Assembly: GCA_016647705.1 (NCBI GenBank)
Contig: CM028334.1
Coordinates: forward strand, 8,527,546-8,591,545
Source of the DNA: Eucommia ulmoides
Taxonomy: Eukaryota; Streptophyta; Magnoliopsida; Garryales; Eucommiaceae
DNA: 64,000 nt
Direction: 5' to 3'
Shown: one piece after another, positions 25,301-35,436 of the stretch
Numbering within the stretch: position 1 is the stretch's first letter
How the letters are laid out: each line of letters begins with the position of its first letter
Translations under genes and position numbers: made by a program
The notes under the pieces: generated by a model
Databases searched by the model: none
Seen by the model: the letters and a program-made list of their open reading frames with translations, nothing else
What the model was told of the DNA's origin: nothing

Positions 25301-28300
25301 TCTGAAAGAACACTAGAGAATTCTTTAGTATCACAATATTTTTCAAAATCAAACTCTTCTCTAGGTTTTTGAAAATCATTTGTAGAATATTTGCTTTATT
25401 TTCAATCTAATTGTTTTTCTTTTCAAACGAAGTTTGTCCTTTCCAAATCTATTAAAAGAATTCATTTTTTTTTATAACATGATATTCTTCATCATTCTCA
25501 TAACAAGGAGAATCACTACTACTACTAGAACATGCATCGTTGTCTATATTATTGAATAAAAGTCTATCAAGTTTTAGATCATCAATAAAAGTAGATGTGC
25601 GGTGTAGATTTATATTTGAATGGAATAGATTCAGCTCACTATCATCATCATACTTGGCTTTAGAAATTGTTGAATTAGATTTCCTTTGAGGTGGCCAAGA
25701 TTTCTTTGCTTTGCCTCGATATCCTTCATTTTTTGTTGTGTCAATTCTTTGCAACAGTGAAGACTTAGAAAAGTCGCTTTGACTGAGCAGTTAAGCTCAG
25801 CCCAAGTAGACCCAACTTTGATACCATTTATTGGCCCAGAGAGGGAGGGGACATTGGTTTTGTAATACTTTTCGTCAAATCTGTTTAATTAAAATTCTCA
25901 ACAGAAGCTTGTTTAGTAATGTTAAGTATTTGCAACGGAATAATTGAATTAACCAACAATCAACAATATAGCGTGTATAGAGAATGAGGGATGGAGACAA
26001 ACCTGGGAAGCACGGACACTTGTTGGAAGTTCGGCGTACACATATCGGACACGAACACGATGTAGACATGGCGGGACATTACGAGACACGTGTCAGAGTG
26101 TCCTAGAGAATTGAAAATGTTAATTTCAAATTAGACACATCTTGGACACATAAGGGACATGCTCATGTAAGGAGCACGATGGGGTAATATTTAATAGTTT
26201 AAAAACTTATAAGGTAACAAATATAAATAAATGAAGGCTAAAAAAATACAAATCGATAAAACCATTCACACCCTTTCACATCTAAAAATTACTAGATACA
26301 CCCCATGTAAAATAAAATTGATAATATTACTCGTACCTTTTGTTTGATTTTAATATTAAATATATAGAAAAATTATCTTTTAATGTAGTGACTTTTTTAG
26401 CCTTAATGTAAATGATTTATGAATTTTAAAAACAGTTGTTTTTGTTAGTAAATTATGCTTTGCTTGCCATTGCCTCCTTCCATATATAATTTCTACGATT
26501 TTTTATTTTTCGCGATTCAGTAATTAATTTTTGGAATTTTTATTTATTGATTTTTTGTTATTTGTTAAATTAAGGAACTCCTCAATTTAAATTTTTTGGA
26601 GATTTGTTGGTATTCTGAAAAATTTGAAAATATTTATGTTGTCGTATCCTAACTTGTATCAGTGTCCTATTTTTATTTTTTATTTAAAAAAAAAAAAATC
26701 CTTATTCCCGTGTCGTACTCATGTGGTATCCGTGTCCGTGCTTCGTAGGGACAAACAATCCAAAAGACATAGTGTTGGAATATTTGATATTGTTATTGTT
26801 TGTTTATTATTTATATATAGGGAAAGTTAAATATGTATATTAAGAAAGTTATTTTTAGTCATTAATTAGTTTCCTATTTTATTTCTAATTACTCCTATAT
26901 GTAGTATTGTAGTCTTATTGTACAATTAGAAAAATAATAAGATTGATTATTCAATTTTAATTTGGCATCAGAGCTAAAACTAAACCCTAGCCAGCCATCA
27001 ACGACCACCTTTGGCCCTTTACAGCCGTTGACGACCTTCGTCGGCCTCTTACAACAGCCGACGAAGCTTCGCCGGCGCTCCTTACAGCTAGGCGACGACC
27101 GAAGGCCCTCTTACAACCGACAACGAGCTCCCTTACAACCGACGACGAACTTCTCAGGCTCCCCTACAGCCGATGAAGAACGACGACCGGTCCTTCTTAC
27201 AGCCGACGTCGAACGTTGGCCTTCCTTACAGCTGCGACGAACAAAATTGATCGGATTCCCACTGCTACTGACGAAATCGATCGACACTCCTTACCATAGC
27301 CGACGACAAAATCAATCAGTATCCATCAATTCTCAACCTCCGACAACCTTCACCATGTCTGACGTTACCTCGGAATCTACCCCAAGATCCAGCCAACCAC
27401 TCCATTCAGGTCACCTCTGTTCGATTGAATGGAACCAATTTCTTGCATTGGTCTCTATCAGTGTGACTGTATATCTGCGGGGGAGGACAAATGCGATATC
27501 TAACCGGTGATGCAAAAGAGCTAACCCTCACAGATCCGCTGCATACGACTTGGGATGCTGAAAACTCCATGGTTATGACATGTGGCTCGTGAACTCTATG
27601 GATGAAGAAATCAGCTCCAACTATATGTGTTACCCTACGGCGAAGGAACTTTGGGCCAAAGTCAATCAGATGTATTCTGATCTGGGAAATCAATCTCAAA
27701 AGTATGAATTGACTCTAAAATTCTGTGATGTTCGTCAAAGAGAAGACAGTATCACTAAATATTTCAATTCATTGAAAAGAATATGTCAAGATCAAGATAT
27801 GTTCAATGATTATGAATGGCATTCGACCGAGAATTATAATTACTATAAGAAGTTGGTGGATGATGACCGTGTTTTTATGTTTCTTACAGGACTAAAATCG
27901 GAACTTGACGAAGTTAGGGGACGAATCATTGGTCGTCAACCTCTTCCCTCAATCGGTGAGGTTTTCTCGGAGATCCGAAGGGAGGAGACTTGTCGGAACG
28001 TTATGCTTAACAAACCGCAGATTACTGGTCCTGCAACTGCTTCAATTAACCAATCAGTTTTGGCTGCTGCTGATGCTAACTCCAGCAGGTTTCAACGTCA
28101 AGCAGAGGAACGTCCACGTATATGGTGCGACTAATGTAACAAGCCCCGTCATATACGGGAAACATGCTGGAAAATCCATGGGAAACCAGCCAATTTGAAG
28201 AGTAACAAGTCGGGAGAAAAATCTAACCGACCTTATCCTTCCGCGCATGAAGCTGCGACCACTCCATTCAACAAAGAGTAGATTAATCAACATCTGAAAC

Positions 28301-31300
28301 TGCTGATTGCCAATCCATCATTCGGTACTCCTAATGTTTCCTTATCTCAAACAGGTAGCAACTCTAGAGCCTTTTTTTGTTCTTTAAACTCAACACCTTG
28401 GATTATCGATTCAGATACTTCTGACCATATAACAAGTTTTTATCACCTATTCAATATTTATTCACCGTGTTCTGGTAACGAAAGAATTAGGATTACAGAT
28501 AGTAGTTTCTCACCTATTGCAGGAAAATGCCAAATAAAAATTTCAGACAGCATTAACTTAAAAATGGTCCTTCACGTTCCTAAACTTACTTGTAATCTTT
28601 TATTTGTAAGTAAACTATTGCGAGATTCTAATTGTCATGCCATGTTCTCTGAATCTCAATGTCTATTTCAGGACCAAGTCTTTGGGAAGACGATTGGTAG
28701 TGCTAAACTGATGGATGATCTTTATTACTTCGATGATAACTCTTTAACGAATAAAACAACTCACGCCCCTATTGGTATGAGTTCAACGTTCGTTCGTGAT
28801 AAAATCATGATTTAGCATCTTAGACTAGGACATCCAAGTTTTCAATATCTTAAACATTTGTTTCCGACTTTATTTAAGAAAGTGAATTGTTCTTATTTTC
28901 ATTGTGAAAGTTGTTTGCGTACTTCTTATATTTCAAAACTATATCGTGCATCAAAACCTTTCTATTTAATTCATAACGATGTATGGTGTTCCTAAAAAAT
29001 CACAACACTATCCGGAAAAAGATGGTTGTTGATATTTATTGATGATCACACACGTTTATGTTGGACATATATGATACGTGCAATATCTGATGTAGAAACT
29101 TTATTTAAAGATTTTTGCATTATGTTCGAAAACCAATTTCAAATGAAATCTAGCATTCTTCGCACAAATAATGGCACAGAATATTTCAACGAATGTTTAG
29201 ACAGTTTTTTGAAAACAAGTGGTATTTTACATCAATCCACATGTCGTGACACACCAAAACAAAATGGCGTCGCTGAACGAAAAAATAAACACTTACTTGA
29301 AGTTGCACGTGCACTCATGTTTTCTATGCATATTCCAAAATACTTGTGGGGTGATGCTCTTTTAACAGCTGCATATTTAATTAATCGCATGTCTACACAT
29401 ATTCTAAACTACACCACATCATTTGATAATTTCAAAACATATTTTCCAACTTCTAGGATATCAGTTGACCTGCCTCTTAAAGTATTCGGTTGCACCTTTT
29501 GCATTCAAATTTCCAACCAATTTCGGTCTAAACTTGATCCTAGAGCAAAAAAATGTGTTTCAATAGGTTATAGATCAAATCAAAAAAGGTATAAGTGCTA
29601 CAATCCACAAATAAAAAAAAATCATGTTAGTAATGAATGTTACGTTTTTGGAAAATGTTCCATTCTTTGACAAAAATCCCTTTCAGGGGGGGAATTTAAT
29701 GGAAGAAAAATTTTGGGTCACTGATGATCCTCTCCCTACCACAGTCTTAGAAACTTTTACTCCAAATCTGTCAAAAATAAGTGATGAAAATATTGAAAAA
29801 TAAAAAGGGATCCCTACTAGTATACTAGTACTAAGCATAATTCCCTCACGAACAGATGAAGAAATTACCACAATCACGTACTGAGTTGCGGGTTTATACT
29901 TATACTCGGAGAGGTACAAAGAAAAATATAGACCAGCCTATCGTTCTAGCACAAGATCAATTCGACTCCCTAAGCAATAATCTAGATAATCTTATCTCCC
30001 TGCCATCTCCCAATGAACCTTCTCACTCAGGTAATCCTATCTCTTTACCACTTCCTAATGAACCTTTTCATTCCAGTATTCTTTTATATCTCAATATTCC
30101 TATAGCCATCAGGAAAGGAGTCAGAACATGCATCAATCACCCCATATCTAGATATGTATCCTACACAAAACTTTCCAAACCATATAGAGCTTGTACTTCT
30201 AAAGTTACTAATCTATTTATTCCAAAGAACATTGAGGAAGCACTAGGTGATCTAGGTTGGAAGCTAGCAGTTGTGGAAGAGATGAATGCTCTTAAAAGGA
30301 GTGGTGTGTAAGAAATAATTAATTCGCCAAAAGATACAAAAATAGTCATGTGAAAGTGGGTATTCACCGTCAAGTGTAAGGCAGATGGAAGCATAGAACG
30401 GTACAAAGCAAGGCTCATGGCTAAAAGATTTACATAAACATATGGGATAGACTACCGAGAAATGTTTGCTCCAGTTGCTAAAATAAACTCGATTCGGGTT
30501 CTATTGTCCCTAGCAGTGAATTTTGATTGACCCCTACTCCAATTAGACGTGAAAAATGCATTTCTAAATAGAGACTTGGAGGAAAGGTGTGCAAGCTAAA
30601 GAAGTCAATATACGGCTTAAAACAGTCTCCTAGAGCGTGGTTTGAATGCTTTGGAGCCACTGTAAAAGGTCATGGTTATCAATAAAGTCAAGCTGATCAT
30701 ACTATGTTCTATACACATGCAACTGATGGTAAGATTGTCATTTTAATTGTCTATGTAGATGATATTATCTTGACAAGAAAGTGATGAGTAGAGAAGACTT
30801 AAAGGAAAACTTGCGGATGATTTTAAAATCAAAGACTTAGGTCCTTGGAATGAAATTTGCTAAATCAAAGGGAGACATATTTGCGAGTCAAATGAATTAT
30901 ATACTTGACCTACTAAATGAATCTAGGCTACTCGGGTGTAAAGCTGCAGAAACTCCAAGTGAACCGAATGAGAAGTTACAACTTGTCAAACTTGAAGCAG
31001 TGATAAACCGAGAACAATATCAAAGACTAGTGAGGCGGTTAATCTACTTATCGCATACCCGTCCAGATATAGCTTTTGTTGTAAGCATAGTCAGCCAATT
31101 CATGCACTCACCGGGACAAGAACACTTCAAAGCTGCCAATAGAATCCTAAGATACTTGAAGGGTACACCCAGAAAGGGAATTTTGTATAAGAAACGTGGC
31201 CACCAATTAGTAGAGGTATATATCGATGCAGACTGGGCTGGGAGCGTCACGGACAAGAGATCGACCTCCAGTTACTGCACCTTTGTTGGTGGGAATCTTG

Positions 31301-34178
31301 TCACAGTGTGGAACAAAAAACAAAATGTCATAGCTAGAAGTAGCGTAGAAGCGGAGTACAGATCAATGGCTCACGACATCTGTAAAGTGTTATGGATTAA
31401 CAGATTATTAGAAGAGTTAAAGATGTCCAATTCAACACCTATGAAAGTCTAATGTGATAACAAATCAGCCATTATAATTGCTCACTTCCAGTGCTACATG
31501 ATCGGACAAAACATGTGGAAGTGGACAAACATTTCATCAAGGAAAAGAGCGAGAGTGGACAAATATGTATGCCATATGTACCGAATACCGAACAAATCGC
31601 AGACATTCTAATAAAAGGATTACTAAAGAAGATATTCGACTATCTAGTATGCAAGCTTACAATGAAAGATATCATCATACCAACTTAAGGGAGAGTGTTG
31701 GAATATTTGATATTATTATAATTTGTATATAGAGAAAGTCAAATATATAAATTAGGAAAGTTATTAGTCATTAGTTAGTTTCTTATTTTATTCTTAATTA
31801 TTCCTATATGTAGTCTTATTGTACGATTAGAAAAATAATAAGATTGATTATTCAATTCATAGATTTGTGGTACTTCGGCAAGTGTACTTGCTTACATCTA
31901 TTTCTCCGAGCTCCTATGGAAAGTTCAATCTACCATATCAATGATCCTTCGACAATCTCAATTCTGGGCAAAGATAAACCTGTTAAATCACTTAAGAGTA
32001 CAACCCTTCTCAAGATTTCCTTTTCATCTTGTAAAAACCCAATGGGCCTAACTCACTCTTAAAAGGTACCTTGAGAGAGGAGGATTATCTCTAGACTTTA
32101 CATATAGCTCAAGATCAGGTAACACAAGTGATGTGGGATGCAACACGCTCCCTCACACGCAGGATGGACTTTTCCAAACTACTGCGAACGGATATTGGGG
32201 AAGTTAACATCGATGTAGGATTTAATATGCTACTTCACGTGAAGGGTGGATCTTGCCAAACCATTGCGAATGGATATCGGGGGGCACAACATTGATGTGG
32301 AATTTAACACGCCCAATATCGGATAAAAGACATGATTTTGATATCATGTAGGAACCCAATGGGCCTAACTCACTCTAAAAAGACGCCTTGTAAGAGGAAG
32401 ATTGCCCCTAGCCTTTATATATAGTTTAGGATCAAGTAACATAAGTGATGTGGGATTCAACACGCCCCCTCACGCATTGAGTAGACTTTGCCAAATTATT
32501 CCGTATGGATATCGGGGGCCCCAACATCGAGTTGGGGGATTCAACAGATCTTCTTTTGGTGAAGAACGAATCCTTTAAACTCCATAGGCTCCTCATCTTC
32601 CAGTCTCTCTTCCAAGAGATTATATTCTTCAAACGCTTGACAAACCCCCTTCTCAAGATCTCCAAACAAGAATGAGAAACAACTCTCAAATCACACTTCT
32701 TGAGTGAACCAGCTTACTTAAATTACAATTTATTTTTCACCCTAAAAAAACTATACAAAAAAATGCAAAATGTAATTACTAAACACTCCTTAAGACAACA
32801 TATATCAAGACTCACTAGTGTTTTTGAAACTCACTCTCTGTCACTCAAATGATAATATGATGAACCAATGAAATACAAGCGATCTACAGGGACAAAGATG
32901 CTGCTGTGAAATGCCTTCGAAAAAGAAATTTTCTCTTGGTTGTCTCTTCTATCAAACCAGCTGTAATGGCTTATAATATATATTAATCTTACAATATTAG
33001 CCACAAAACACAGCCGAAGTCTTACTAACCATTGCTAGGAGTAGCATTTTTCCAAGAGACATTCAGACAAGCATTAAAGATGGTCTGTCAAGTTCAGTAA
33101 CTATATTTTTTTTTTCCCTCAGAAACTGGATAATTTATAGACAGCCAATCGGGCCCTTAAATATTACCTTTTCTCTTGTTTTGAATCAGGATTCCATTCT
33201 GGTCTTACGCAAAGCTGATTGTCACCTGCTGGTTGGTCATACCTTACTTCAGCGGCGCTGCATATGTTTATGAACACTACGTCAGGCCTTTCCTCATTAC
33301 TAGATCGACAGTTAATATCTGGTATGTCCCGAGGAAGAAGGATGTTTTTAGTAAACCGGATGATATTCTAACTGCTGCTGAGAAATATATAGAGGAAAAC
33401 GGAAGTGAAGCATTTGAGAAGATTATCCACAGGGTAATATGCCTAATTCTCGGAAAACCATTCTTTTTTGGGTTTTATTTAATTTTGCTTCCCATTTTAT
33501 ACTTAATGTTAAATAGTGTCCCATTAAATTTAATAATTAATTTTAAGTCTGCTAAGTTACTTGGAAGATATGATTAGCAATAAATTGGGATTGCTATGTG
33601 TGTATGGGTGAATTAGGTGGGGTTTGGTTAGTGTTTTTGTTTTTCTATTTCTACTTCCAATAAATTGGGATAATAATTTTGTTTCCATTATAGAGTATTC
33701 TAGAAATAGAAACATGTTTGATAACGACCATTGTCTTGAAATTGTTTCTTTTAATTTATGAGAACAGAAATAAGAAACATGTTTGGGTGCCACATTTTTT
33801 TTTCCCTTTAAATGTATGGTGGCCGGAAAGGTGGTGGTGGGGGAATAGTTTTGTGGGAGTGAATAGGAATCAACATTTTTTTTTTTGTTTCTTGTATGCT
33901 TAAAGAATTCAGAAAATAGTCTCTATTTTAGTCCCAAAATTTTGGGAACAAAAATGTGTTAACCAAACGCGTTTCTGTACTTTAATCTTAAAATTTTGCG
34001 AGCGAAAATAGGAATCATGGAACAGAAACAGTAACCGAACAGGGCCTTAATTGCCTTACCTAATCCATATCTGGTATGAATATGATTCATGTGAAACTTT
34101 GTTCAATTGCAGGCTGATCGGGAAGTAAGGCACAGGCATAGCATTAACCCGTTTTCTGATGAAGACTATATATATTGA
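19382..34178 (+). CDS. HVA22-like protein (TB2/DP1/HVA22 family), five exons
   Basis: Exons: 19382-19443, 19564-19590, 19792-19914, 33190-33433 and 34113-34178. They sum to 522 nt and join without a stop into 173 residues. All introns are GT...AG, with donors gtatgt, gtaagt, gtaacg and gtaata. The protein starts [20 protein letters not shown] and has the family's core: '[13 protein letters not shown]' (hydrophobic hairpin), '[13 protein letters not shown]', 'LTFAKLIEW', '[16 protein letters not shown]', '[11 protein letters not shown]' and '[15 protein letters not shown]'. Family members are small ER membrane-shaping proteins related to yeast Yop1 and human REEP5. The barley founder is induced by ABA and stress; regulation here is not shown by the sequence. 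The length is normal for plant members. Intron 3 is about 13.3 kb and full of transposons. A 75-bp MITE-like hairpin begins right after the stop codon. I judge the gene intact because every exon junction keeps the frame and no conserved position is lost. Confidence 0.93.
20184..20497. mobile_element. MITE-like element in HVA22 intron 3
   Basis: The ends are imperfect inverted repeats: 'agggactgtttggttgtcc' on the left and, reversed, 'agggtccgtttgtttgtc' on the right. The interior is AT-rich and has no frame. Its right half matches 62930-63123. I do not see a clean target duplication, so the family is left open. Confidence 0.5.
20498..21138. other. Intron 3 DNA, possibly a retroelement non-coding remnant
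   Basis: It is AT-rich with no coding frame. 'ttctccccctttgacattctcc' at about 20679-20700 resembles, on the - strand, the purine-rich DNA found upstream of 3' LTRs in SIRE-like copia elements (compare 45765-45785). The rest is unassigned. Confidence 0.35.
21139..22347. mobile_element. Non-autonomous hAT-like element in HVA22 intron 3
   Basis: The element is 1209 bp with perfect 13-bp terminal inverted repeats, CAAGGTTTTAAAT at 21139-21151 and its complement at 22335-22347. It is flanked by a perfect 8-bp duplication, CTATCAAT at 21131-21138 and 22348-22355. The 8-bp duplication and CA(A/G)GG-type end fit the hAT superfamily. Both subterminal regions are GC-rich and full of CCGTTACGG / CCGATAC words, unlike the AT-rich middle. 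The - strand frame at 21439-21690 does not look like a transposase, so movement would have needed enzyme from elsewhere. Confidence 0.88.
22468..22618 (+). mobile_element. Au-type SINE in HVA22 intron 3
   Basis: A tRNA-like head with an A-box-like 'tgcaatggtaagg' and a B box 'gggttcaaatcttg' (22508-22523) is followed by the characteristic body 'aacctctctg', 'aggggtaaggttgcatacatc', 'cccagacctcgcaatg' and 'gggagctttgtgc'. This matches the Au SINE family of flowering plants as I remember it. Age-related changes are visible, and no clear flanking duplication was found. Confidence 0.7.
22619..23600. other. Intron 3 DNA, nothing recognised
   Basis: AT-rich sequence without sustained frames, clear repeats or RNA-gene signals. 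Confidence 0.35.
23601..24720 (+). pseudogene. Retroelement fragment encoding a plant 'gypsy-type transposon' protein
   Basis: From about 24303 a frame starting [16 protein letters not shown] is followed, after frameshifts, by '[18 protein letters not shown]', '[17 protein letters not shown]' and 'LRLPF'-like '[12 protein letters not shown]...NIRPA'. This order of short motifs is that of the plant domain usually labelled putative gypsy-type transposon (Transposase_28 in my memory). The preceding 23600-24300 is pyrimidine-rich leader or LTR-like DNA with 'ccctccggtgtgagaaata'. It is truncated at about 24720 and not functional. Confidence 0.45.
24730..25830 (-). pseudogene. SIRE-like copia gag fragment with primer-binding site
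   Basis: On the - strand a primer-binding-like TGGTATCAAAG (25816-25826) is followed by a gag-type frame: '[10 protein letters not shown]', '[15 protein letters not shown]', an acidic serine-rich stretch '[18 protein letters not shown]', then a broken Lys/Leu/Glu/Asn-rich coiled-coil region to about 24740. This resembles the gag at 48330-48945. The adjoining LTR appears to run rightwards from about 25827, interrupted by the two insertions at 26003 and 26773, and continues at about 31863. Confidence 0.5.
26003..26748. mobile_element. hAT-like MITE in HVA22 intron 3
   Basis: Inverted ends: CTGGGAAGCACGGACAC on the left and, reversed from the right, CTACGAAGCACGGACAC. It is flanked by a near-perfect 8-bp duplication, AGACAAAC (25995-26002) and GGACAAAC (26749-26756). 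The subterminal regions repeat 'ggacac' and 'cgtgtc' words, and the interior is AT-rich without a transposase frame. Confidence 0.8.
26773..26956 (+). repeat. 5' LTR of the intronic copia element
   Basis: 184 bp, opening TGTTGG and ending at TTCAATT, with a TATA-like 'tatatatag' at about 26811-26820. Confidence 0.85.
27355..31688 (+). pseudogene. Copia gag-pol of the intronic element, broken
   Basis: Domain order is gag ('[11 protein letters not shown]', then '[12 protein letters not shown]'), zinc knuckle, protease ('[12 protein letters not shown]' near 28405), gag-pre-integrase ('[12 protein letters not shown]'), integrase ('[13 protein letters not shown]', '[12 protein letters not shown]'), reverse transcriptase ('VYVDDIIL' near 30758) and RNase H (30850-31690; '[19 protein letters not shown]'). 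Most of gag to integrase sits in one frame broken by stops at 28132, 28279, 28813 and 28993. The first removes a residue inside the zinc knuckle [13 protein letters not shown]. The frame changes before 29856, and about 50 nt of the reverse transcriptase are missing near 30580. The integrase 'SDNG' site reads TNNG. No active protein is expected. Confidence 0.85.
31696..31857 (+). repeat. 3' LTR of the intronic copia element
   Basis: 162 bp. It is shorter than the 5' LTR because of small deletions in its middle ('tattataatttgtatatag'). Confidence 0.85.
31863..32540. repeat. LTR continuation and two-copy repeat with 'aacccaatgggcctaactcac'
   Basis: 31863-32035 seems to continue the LTR interrupted at 26003 and 26773. 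From 32036 a unit opening 'aacccaatgggcctaactcac' and containing 'gtaacacaagtgatgtggga', 'caacacgctccctcac' and 'ggatatcgggg' is repeated at 32346 with the same order, about 310 bp apart; the second copy is shorter. It also holds a TATA-like 'ctttatatatagttta' at about 32414. I recognise it as a dispersed plant repeat but cannot name the family. Confidence 0.5.
32541..33189. other. 3' end of HVA22 intron 3
   Basis: AT-rich with no supported element. It ends in a pyrimidine-rich stretch and the acceptor 'tgaatcag' before exon 4 at 33190. Confidence 0.45.
33616..34046. mobile_element. Tourist-like MITE in HVA22 intron 4
   Basis: The 431-bp element has inverted ends GGTGGGGTTTGGTTAGTGTT and, reversed, GGCCCTGTTCGGTTACTGTT. 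It is flanked by TTA on both sides (33613-33615 and 34047-34049). A 3-bp TTA duplication with G-rich ends fits PIF/Harbinger (Tourist) elements. It has no transposase and fills most of the 679-bp intron. Confidence 0.75.
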
Positions 34179-34253
34179 GGTGGCGTTGGTTTGGTGTTTC
34201 TGTTCTCAGATTTCTGTTATATATGGGAACAGAAACACTAGTCAACCCGGGCC
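34179..34253. mobile_element. 75-bp Tourist-like hairpin directly after the HVA22 stop codon
   Basis: The ends GGTGGCGTTGGTTTGGTGTTTCTGTT and, reversed, GGCCCGGGTTGACTAGTGTTTCTGTT pair into a hairpin closing on 'ctcagatttctg'. They resemble the ends of the intron 4 MITE. The 3 bp on each side are TGA (the stop codon) and TAA, so the target appears to have been the stop codon itself. Confidence 0.6.
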
Positions 34254-34256
34254 TAA

Positions 34257-34728
34257 CTTCCCATTATCGGAGATCCTACCTTCTTTGCTTGTAGCTAGCT
34301 TGTAGTTATGGTTTAGGCTTTTCTCTTTCTGCACAGAGTACTTGTTGGGAAAAACTGAAGTGTATTAACATTTGCTGGTTTTGAAAGAAGGTTTTTGATG
34401 TCTGGGCATCTATTTTTCGTTCTCACATATGTTTGTTCTGAAAGTGTACTTACGACGTATAACGTGAATCTATTTATTGCCCGTTTGACAAATTGTTTTG
34501 AAATTTTAAATTGCAATTTTTTGTGAATTTATTTAGTGTTTGGTAGATTGACATGAAAATTTAAATTAGCACTTAGCAGTGTAATAAAAGAGGCAATTGA
34601 TTTGATTCACTATTTCAAATTATCGATGGCCTATTGGTGCTGTTGGAAAAACAAATAAATGAAAATTAGAAGCGTTGGTTGTGAAGGAGGAGTTTATTCT
34701 CAGTAAAAGGAAAAAAAGGTTCGCTTTG
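34257..34728 (+). other. Probable HVA22 3' UTR and short intergenic DNA
   Basis: No other feature is visible. Its place after the stop suggests transcript end sequence, but a poly(A) site cannot be fixed by eye. It converges on the tRNA-Pro gene, whose T-rich terminator (A run at 34711-34717 on the + strand) lies at its right end. Confidence 0.35.
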
Positions 34729-34800
34729 GGGGCATTCCGAGAATTGAACTCGGGACCTCTCGCACCCTAAGCGAGAATCATACCACTAGACCAAATGCCC
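34729..34800 (-). tRNA. tRNA-Pro, anticodon AGG
   Basis: The 72-nt - strand sequence folds as a cloverleaf. Acceptor stem GGGCATT pairs with AATGCCC, with discriminator C. The D arm has 'TCTAGTGGTATGA'. The anticodon stem CTCGC/GCGAG holds loop TTAGGGT (anticodon AGG). The T arm is CCGAG-TTCAATT-CTCGG. The internal A and B boxes are intact, and a T run follows on the - strand for RNA polymerase III termination. There is no intron and the CCA is not encoded, as in plant nuclear genes. Confidence 0.96.
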
Positions 34801-34864
34801 GTTTAGGTACAAGTACGAATATAATTATTAGGGAAAGAACAAACTTCAATCAAGCAGCTGCAGG

Positions 34865-35414
34865 TAGGGATAGTCATGGGCCTGGGGCCGTCCAGCCCGA
34901 ACGGCGCGGCCCTATTTTTTTAGGGTTTGGACTTAGGGTTTGAGTCCATGGGCTGGGCCTGGGCCTAGGTATTAGGAGCCGATCAAAATTAGGGTCGGGC
35001 TTGGGCAAGACCCAAAATTTTTATTCTCGGCCCAACCTGAAGGATATTTAAAAAAAATAAAATAATATATATATATAGACACACATACATTACAATACAA
35101 CCCTAATATTTGGAATATTGGTTTCCTTTATAAATTATAATTTTAATATTTCTTGTTGGTTTGATTTGTTTGGAATATTGGTTTGGCTTTAGAAATTATA
35201 ATTTTAATATTTTTTATTGGTATTTTTTGTATTTATTTAAAAAAAAAAAAAAATAGGGCCGGGACCCCATGGGCTTAGATTTTTCTTATAGGATCGGGTT
35301 TAGGCATAGAATTAAGGCCCAATCACCGGACCGGGCTAGGCTAGGGCCCACATTTTTTTGTAATACATTAGTCTAAGCCCTGCCCGAACCCAGCCCGGCC
35401 CATGACCATCCCTA
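34865..35414. mobile_element. hAT-like MITE downstream of tRNA-Pro
   Basis: The 550-bp element has inverted ends TAGGGATAGTCATGGGCC and, reversed, TAGGGATGGTCATGGGCC, flanked by GCTGCAGG (34857-34864) and GCTACAGG (35415-35422), a 7-of-8 match. GC-rich 'gggcc' words fill both subterminal parts, and the centre is AT-rich. Confidence 0.85.
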
Positions 35415-35436
35415 GCTACAGGCATAATACAATTGT

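Larger units (their letters stand above)
26773..31857 (+). mobile_element. Full-length Ty1/copia element in HVA22 intron 3
   Basis: The 5.1-kb element has LTRs at 26773-26956 and 31696-31857, both starting TGTTGGAATATTTGATATT, and a perfect 5-bp target duplication, CATAG, at 26768-26772 and 31858-31862. A primer-binding site TGGCATCAGAGC follows the 5' LTR at 26963. A purine tract AAGGGAGAG precedes the 3' LTR. It lies in the same orientation as the host gene. The LTRs differ by several substitutions and indels of up to about 20 bp, so the insertion is old. Confidence 0.92.

Noticed and set aside
26962-27510. A 182-codon frame at the start of the intronic copia
   Set aside because: It starts at a TTG inside the primer-binding site and reads through GC-rich leader DNA; the gag start is more likely the ATG at 27355.
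19382-34178. HVA22 as a pseudogene because its exons are so far apart
   Set aside because: All five exons keep the frame, all splice sites are GT-AG and the conserved core is complete, so age-related decay is not seen in it.
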